A model generated the notes under the pieces. That model worked only from the letters and a program-made list of their open reading frames with translations. It had not been told where the DNA came from and did not search any database. A program made the translations under genes and the position numbers. From assembly GCA_038239195.1 (NCBI GenBank), contig JBBSEZ010000207.1, forward strand, positions 1-16,754: DNA of 16,754 bases. Direction: 5' to 3'. This document shows, piece after piece, positions 14,247 to 16,754 of this stretch; position 1 is the first letter of the stretch; each line of letters starts with the position of its first letter. The DNA is from JBBSEZ01 sp038239195 (GTDB lineage Bacteria > Planctomycetota > Planctomycetia > Gemmatales > Gemmataceae).

Positions 14247-14336
14247 CGAGCGGCAGGAAAAGGCATGTGCTGTAGGACGGCTCTTCCCGGACGGCTCAGG
14301 AGAGCCGTCCTACAGCAAACCAAGTCCTGCCGCTCG
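14247..14336. repeat. Nested inverted repeat (12-bp outer and 16-bp inner arms)
   Basis: The outer arms CGAGCGGCAGGA (14247-14258) and TCCTGCCGCTCG (14325-14336) enclose perfect inner arms GCTGTAGGACGGCTCT (14269-14284) and AGAGCCGTCCTACAGC (14301-14316). The centre contains a second GGACGGCTC (14289-14297), which can pair with GAGCCGTCC (14302-14310) around the 4-base loop AGGA, giving an alternative hairpin. The element begins one base after the MaoC-like stop codon and ends 48 bases before the kinase start. No U-tract follows, so it is more likely a dispersed repeat than a terminator. Confidence 0.85.
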
Positions 14337-14384
14337 CATGAGCAGCGGAAGCGCCCCGATCACACTCAGGGACGGAGCACCCAG

Positions 14385-15377
14385 GTGAAACCTTTTCAGT
14401 TGTACGGTCTCGGAAACGCCCTCGTGGACGTCTTCATCGACCTGTCCGGCGGGGAGCTCGCCGCGCTCGGCTTCGAGCGCGGCTCGATGCGCCTGGTGGA
14501 GGCGGCCGAACAGCAGGCCCTGCTGGAACGGTTTCGCGCCCGCGAACCGCGCCTCGTCAGCGGCGGGTCGGTCGCCAACTCCGTCATCGCCTTCGCGCAG
14601 CTCGGGGGCGACGCTGCCTTCCTCGGCTGCGTGGGCGACGACCGCTATGGCCTGTTCTACAAGACCGAGTTCGACGAACTGGGCGTGGACTTCGGCAACC
14701 CGGTCCTCCTCGGCGAAACGACGGGGACCTGCGCCTGTCTCATCACCCCCGACGCCGAGCGCACCATGCGCACCTGCCTGGCCGTCAACGCCCACCTGGC
14801 CGCACGCCACGTGGACGAGGAGCGCCTGAAAAACGCCGACTGGCTGTTCGTCGAGGGCTACGTCTTCGCCAACCCGCACACCGGCCAGGGGGCGATCCGC
14901 GAGGCCCTGCGCGTGGCCCGCGAGAACGGCGTGAAGGTCGCCCTCACCTGCTCCGAGGCGTTCGTGGTCAACGTCTTCGGCGAGGCCTTCTTCGAGGCCC
15001 TCGGCCAGGCCGACCTGCTGTTCTGCAACGCCTCGGAGGCCTGCGCCGTGACCGGGGCGGCCAGCGCCAAAGAAGCGTTTGCCCGGCTGGCGCAGAAAGT
15101 CCCCTCGGCAGCGGTCACGGACGGGCCCCACGGGGCATACGTCCGGCACGCCGGCGTCGAGGCCCACGTGCCGGCCTTCCCTTGCCAGCCCGTGGACCTG
15201 ACCGGGGCCGGCGACATGTTCGCCGGCGCGTTCCTCTACGGGATCGCGCACGACGTCGCCCCCGACAAGGCGGCGCGGGCCGCCTGCTACCTGGCGATGA
15301 AGGTCATCGCACAGGTCGGCGCCCGCTTGCACCACCGCGCCCGCGACTTCTGGGACGAAGGCCTGCTCTCCCGGTGA
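14385..15377 (+). CDS. PfkB-family sugar/nucleoside kinase, adenosine kinase-like (330 aa)
   Basis: Ribokinase/PfkB fold enzyme that phosphorylates a sugar or nucleoside with ATP. The N-terminal substrate motif is LYGLGNALVDVFIDL (6-20). The first PfkB signature is SGGSVANSVIAFAQLGG (59-75), with GCVGDDRYG next. The C-terminal signature is DLTGAGDMFAGAFLYG (271-286) with catalytic base D277 and the GAGD anion hole. TCSEAFVVNVF and CNASEA (214-219) are typical of the adenosine-kinase-like bacterial subgroup, so purine salvage is likely, but substrate is not proven. The GTG at 14385 is preferred: GGAG lies 7 bases upstream and the protein begins at the expected point. The upstream open frame runs through the repeat and antisense noise. 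It leads a probable kinase-thpR pair with a 29-base gap. Confidence 0.9.
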   Translation: MKPFQLYGLGNALVDVFIDLSGGELAALGFERGSMRLVEAAEQQALLERFRAREPRLVSGGSVANSVIAFAQLGGDAAFLGCVGDDRYGLFYKTEFDELGVDFGNPVLLGETTGTCACLITPDAERTMRTCLAVNAHLAARHVDEERLKNADWLFVEGYVFANPHTGQGAIREALRVARENGVKVALTCSEAFVVNVFGEAFFEALGQADLLFCNASEACAVTGAASAKEAFARLAQKVPSAAVTDGPHGAYVRHAGVEAHVPAFPCQPVDLTGAGDMFAGAFLYGIAHDVAPDKAARAACYLAMKVIAQVGARLHHRARDFWDEGLLSR

Positions 15378-15406
15378 CACGTCATCTCGTCGAGAGGGCT
15401 TGCGCC

Positions 15407-16015
15407 ATGACCCGCCGCCTTCGCACCTTCATCGCCGTCGATCCGGGCGAGCCGGTCCGCGACCGCTTGGTGGCGCTCCAGGACGTGCTGGCGCGCTCGG
15501 CGCAGGGCGTGAAGTGGGTGGGCCCGGAGAACCTCCACGTCACGCTGCTGTTCCTCGGCGAGGTCGGCGATCGCGACGTGCCGGCGCTGTGCCAGGCCGT
15601 CGCCGACGTCTGCGCCGCCCAGGAGGCGTTCGCGCTGGAGGTGAAGGGGGTCGGCACGTTCGGCCCGCCCAACCGCCCGCGCACCGTCTGGGCGGGGCTC
15701 GGGGCGGGGCAGGCGGAGCTGGTGGCGCTGCACGACGCGCTGGAGCTCCCGCTGATGGAGCTGGGGTGTTACCGGCGAGAAGCGCGCCGCTATGAGCCGC
15801 ACGTGACGCTGGGCCGTGCCAAGGGCGACGGCGACAACGAGATGCTGGCGACGGCGCTGACCCGGCACGCGAACTGGAAGGGTGGGGAGGAGGAAGTGAG
15901 CGAGGTCGAGGTGCTCAGCAGCGAGCTACAGCCGCAGGGCCCCCTCTACGTGGTGCTGAGCCGGGCGAAGTTGTCGCGGGCGGGACGGCGGAAGAGGGCC
16001 GAGGAGGACGAGTGA
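15407..16015 (+). CDS. thpR: RNA 2',3'-cyclic phosphodiesterase ThpR (202 aa)
   Basis: This 2H-phosphoesterase superfamily member opens 2',3'-cyclic phosphate ends on RNA and was formerly known as 2'-5' RNA ligase. Both HxTx motifs are intact: NLHVTLLFLGEV with H44/T46 and YEPHVTLGRAK with H132/T134. The opening RLRTFIAVDP and the middle GVGTFGPPNRPRTVWAGLG are family hallmarks. Length is slightly above the usual 175-190 because of a basic and acidic C-terminal tail (RRKRAEEDE). The ATG has GAGAGG about 9 bases upstream. It follows the PfkB kinase by 29 bases and is likely co-transcribed. The HD-domain gene begins 74 bases further on. Confidence 0.94.
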   Translation: MTRRLRTFIAVDPGEPVRDRLVALQDVLARSAQGVKWVGPENLHVTLLFLGEVGDRDVPALCQAVADVCAAQEAFALEVKGVGTFGPPNRPRTVWAGLGAGQAELVALHDALELPLMELGCYRREARRYEPHVTLGRAKGDGDNEMLATALTRHANWKGGEEEVSEVEVLSSELQPQGPLYVVLSRAKLSRAGRRKRAEEDE

Positions 16016-16089
16016 GGGGCGCGAGGCCCCCACGTGGCCCCACGCGTGCCGCAGTTCGATGGCCGGAGCAACACCGCAGAGGGGCCACC

Positions 16090-16680
16090 ATGAACCGAGC
16101 CGATGCCTACGCCTTGCTGACCGAATACGTCACCGATCAAAGCCTCGTCCGGCACATGCTCGGCGTGGAGGCCGCGATGCGCGCCTACGCACGCAAACTC
16201 GGCGAGGACGAGGAGAAGTGGGGCATCGTCGGCCTGCTCCACGACTTCGACTACCAGCGCTGGCCCGATCCGCCCGATCATCCCCTGAAAGGCTCCGAAA
16301 TCCTCCGCCAGCGCGGCTACCCCGACGACGTGATCTATGCCATCCTGTCGCACGCCGACTACCTGAAGGACTCCCCGCGCGTGCATCCCGTGGACAAGGC
16401 CCTCTATGCCTGCGACGAACTGGCGGGGCTCATCACGGCCACGGCGCTCTTGCGGCCCAACGGGATCACCGACCTGACGGCGTCGAGCGTCAAGAAGAAG
16501 ATGAAGAGCAAGGGCTTCGCCAAGGGCGTCAACCGCGACGACGTCGAGCGCGGGGCGGCGGAGTTTGGCGTCGATCTGATGGAGCACATCCAGTTCGAGA
16601 TCGACGCGATTCGGCCTTTGGCGGTCGAACTTGGGCTGCTCGGGACGGGTAATGGCGGGGGCGAGGGGAGCGAGGGCTGA
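16090..16680 (+). CDS. HD-domain phosphohydrolase family protein (196 aa)
   Basis: A compact metal-dependent HD hydrolase with ligands visible: H22 (SLVRHMLGVEAAM), H51-D52 (VGLLHDFDYQRWPD), H88 (ILSHAD) and D109 (ACDELAGLI). The YQRWPDPPDHPLKGSEILR stretch and the later SVKKKMKSKGFAKGVNRDDV are typical of a widespread conserved group often annotated simply as HD-domain protein or hydrolase. The substrate is not known; nucleotide or phosphate-ester hydrolysis is only inferred. There is no GYP motif and no receiver domain, so it is unrelated to the HD-GYP protein at 9179-11473. The ATG at 16090 has AGAGG upstream. The C-terminus ends in a short Gly-rich tail. It follows thpR by 74 bases. Confidence 0.88.
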   Translation: MNRADAYALLTEYVTDQSLVRHMLGVEAAMRAYARKLGEDEEKWGIVGLLHDFDYQRWPDPPDHPLKGSEILRQRGYPDDVIYAILSHADYLKDSPRVHPVDKALYACDELAGLITATALLRPNGITDLTASSVKKKMKSKGFAKGVNRDDVERGAAEFGVDLMEHIQFEIDAIRPLAVELGLLGTGNGGGEGSEG

Positions 16681-16714
16681 GCGGTTGGGAACGAATCGAG
16701 GCGAGCGGCGCGGC

Positions 16715-16754
16715 GTGAGCCCGCCGGTGCGTCGCGCTCCACCGGCGGGCTCAC
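16715..16754. repeat. Perfect 15-bp inverted repeat at the right edge
   Basis: GTGAGCCCGCCGGTG (16715-16729) and CACCGGCGGGCTCAC (16740-16754) form a perfect stem with a 10-base loop, ending exactly at the window edge. The stem could extend beyond it. The hairpin starts 34 bases after the HD gene's stop, so it might end its transcript, though the flank needed to see a U-tract is missing. It could equally be one copy of a dispersed palindrome. Confidence 0.8.

Noticed and set aside
16016..16030. GGGGC/GCCCC mini-hairpin right after the thpR stop as a terminator
   Set aside because: The stem is only 5 bp in very GC-rich DNA and lacks a U-tract, so chance is likely.
1..16754. CRISPR array, tRNA or rRNA genes
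   Set aside because: No regularly spaced direct repeats with unique spacers, no cloverleaf-like sequence and no rRNA-like segment was found by reading.

Overview
The window looks like chromosome from a GC-rich planctomycete, probably of the Gemmataceae/Isosphaeraceae type. This is inferred from gene content, not from any rRNA marker. The signs are a secreted protein ending in a SBP_bac_10/DUF1559-like module with an H-x9-DG motif, a Uma2-type nuclease, a DUF6569-like secreted protein, a eukaryotic-type Ser/Thr kinase with the planctomycete helical N-terminus, an ECF sigma factor paired with a one-span membrane protein, and several families of long perfect inverted repeats between genes. No tRNA, rRNA, CRISPR array, transposase or phage gene was seen. 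The DNA is so GC-rich that long open frames cover both strands, so genes were chosen by protein family, start-site context and tiling.

Bases 104-4047 (minus strand) form a tight four-gene operon. It reads ECF sigma factor, zinc-less anti-sigma-like membrane protein (22-bp overlap), secreted helical protein, and a 495-aa protein with the SBP_bac_10-like tail (4-bp overlap). It is probably a cell-envelope signalling or output unit. Divergent from it, bases 4270-6820 (plus strand) carry an orphan pxpB-like gene behind a perfect 16-bp hairpin, a Uma2 endonuclease-like gene and a DUF6569-like secreted protein.

Bases 6867-9081 hold a YheT-type alpha/beta hydrolase (minus) and, divergently, an agmatine deiminase (plus). 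Bases 9082-9178 are filled by a GGTGACAAGGTGA tandem and inverted repeat between two convergent genes.

Bases 9179-13504 (minus strand) carry the most unusual genes. In transcription order these are a PlsY acyltransferase fused to a DUF4149-like membrane domain, a response regulator with a C-terminal Cys-rich module, and a 764-aa protein that joins a Hanks-type Ser/Thr kinase, a receiver domain and an HD-GYP (cyclic-di-GMP phosphodiesterase-type) domain. The last two plausibly work together in a mixed two-component, Ser/Thr kinase and cyclic-di-GMP circuit.

Bases 13724-16680 (plus strand) hold a MaoC-like hydratase, a 90-bp nested inverted repeat, an adenosine-kinase-like PfkB enzyme, ThpR (RNA 2',3'-cyclic phosphodiesterase) and an HD-domain hydrolase. 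The window ends inside a perfect 15-bp hairpin. Its first 15 bases match one arm of the 90-bp repeat, suggesting a second copy just outside the left edge.
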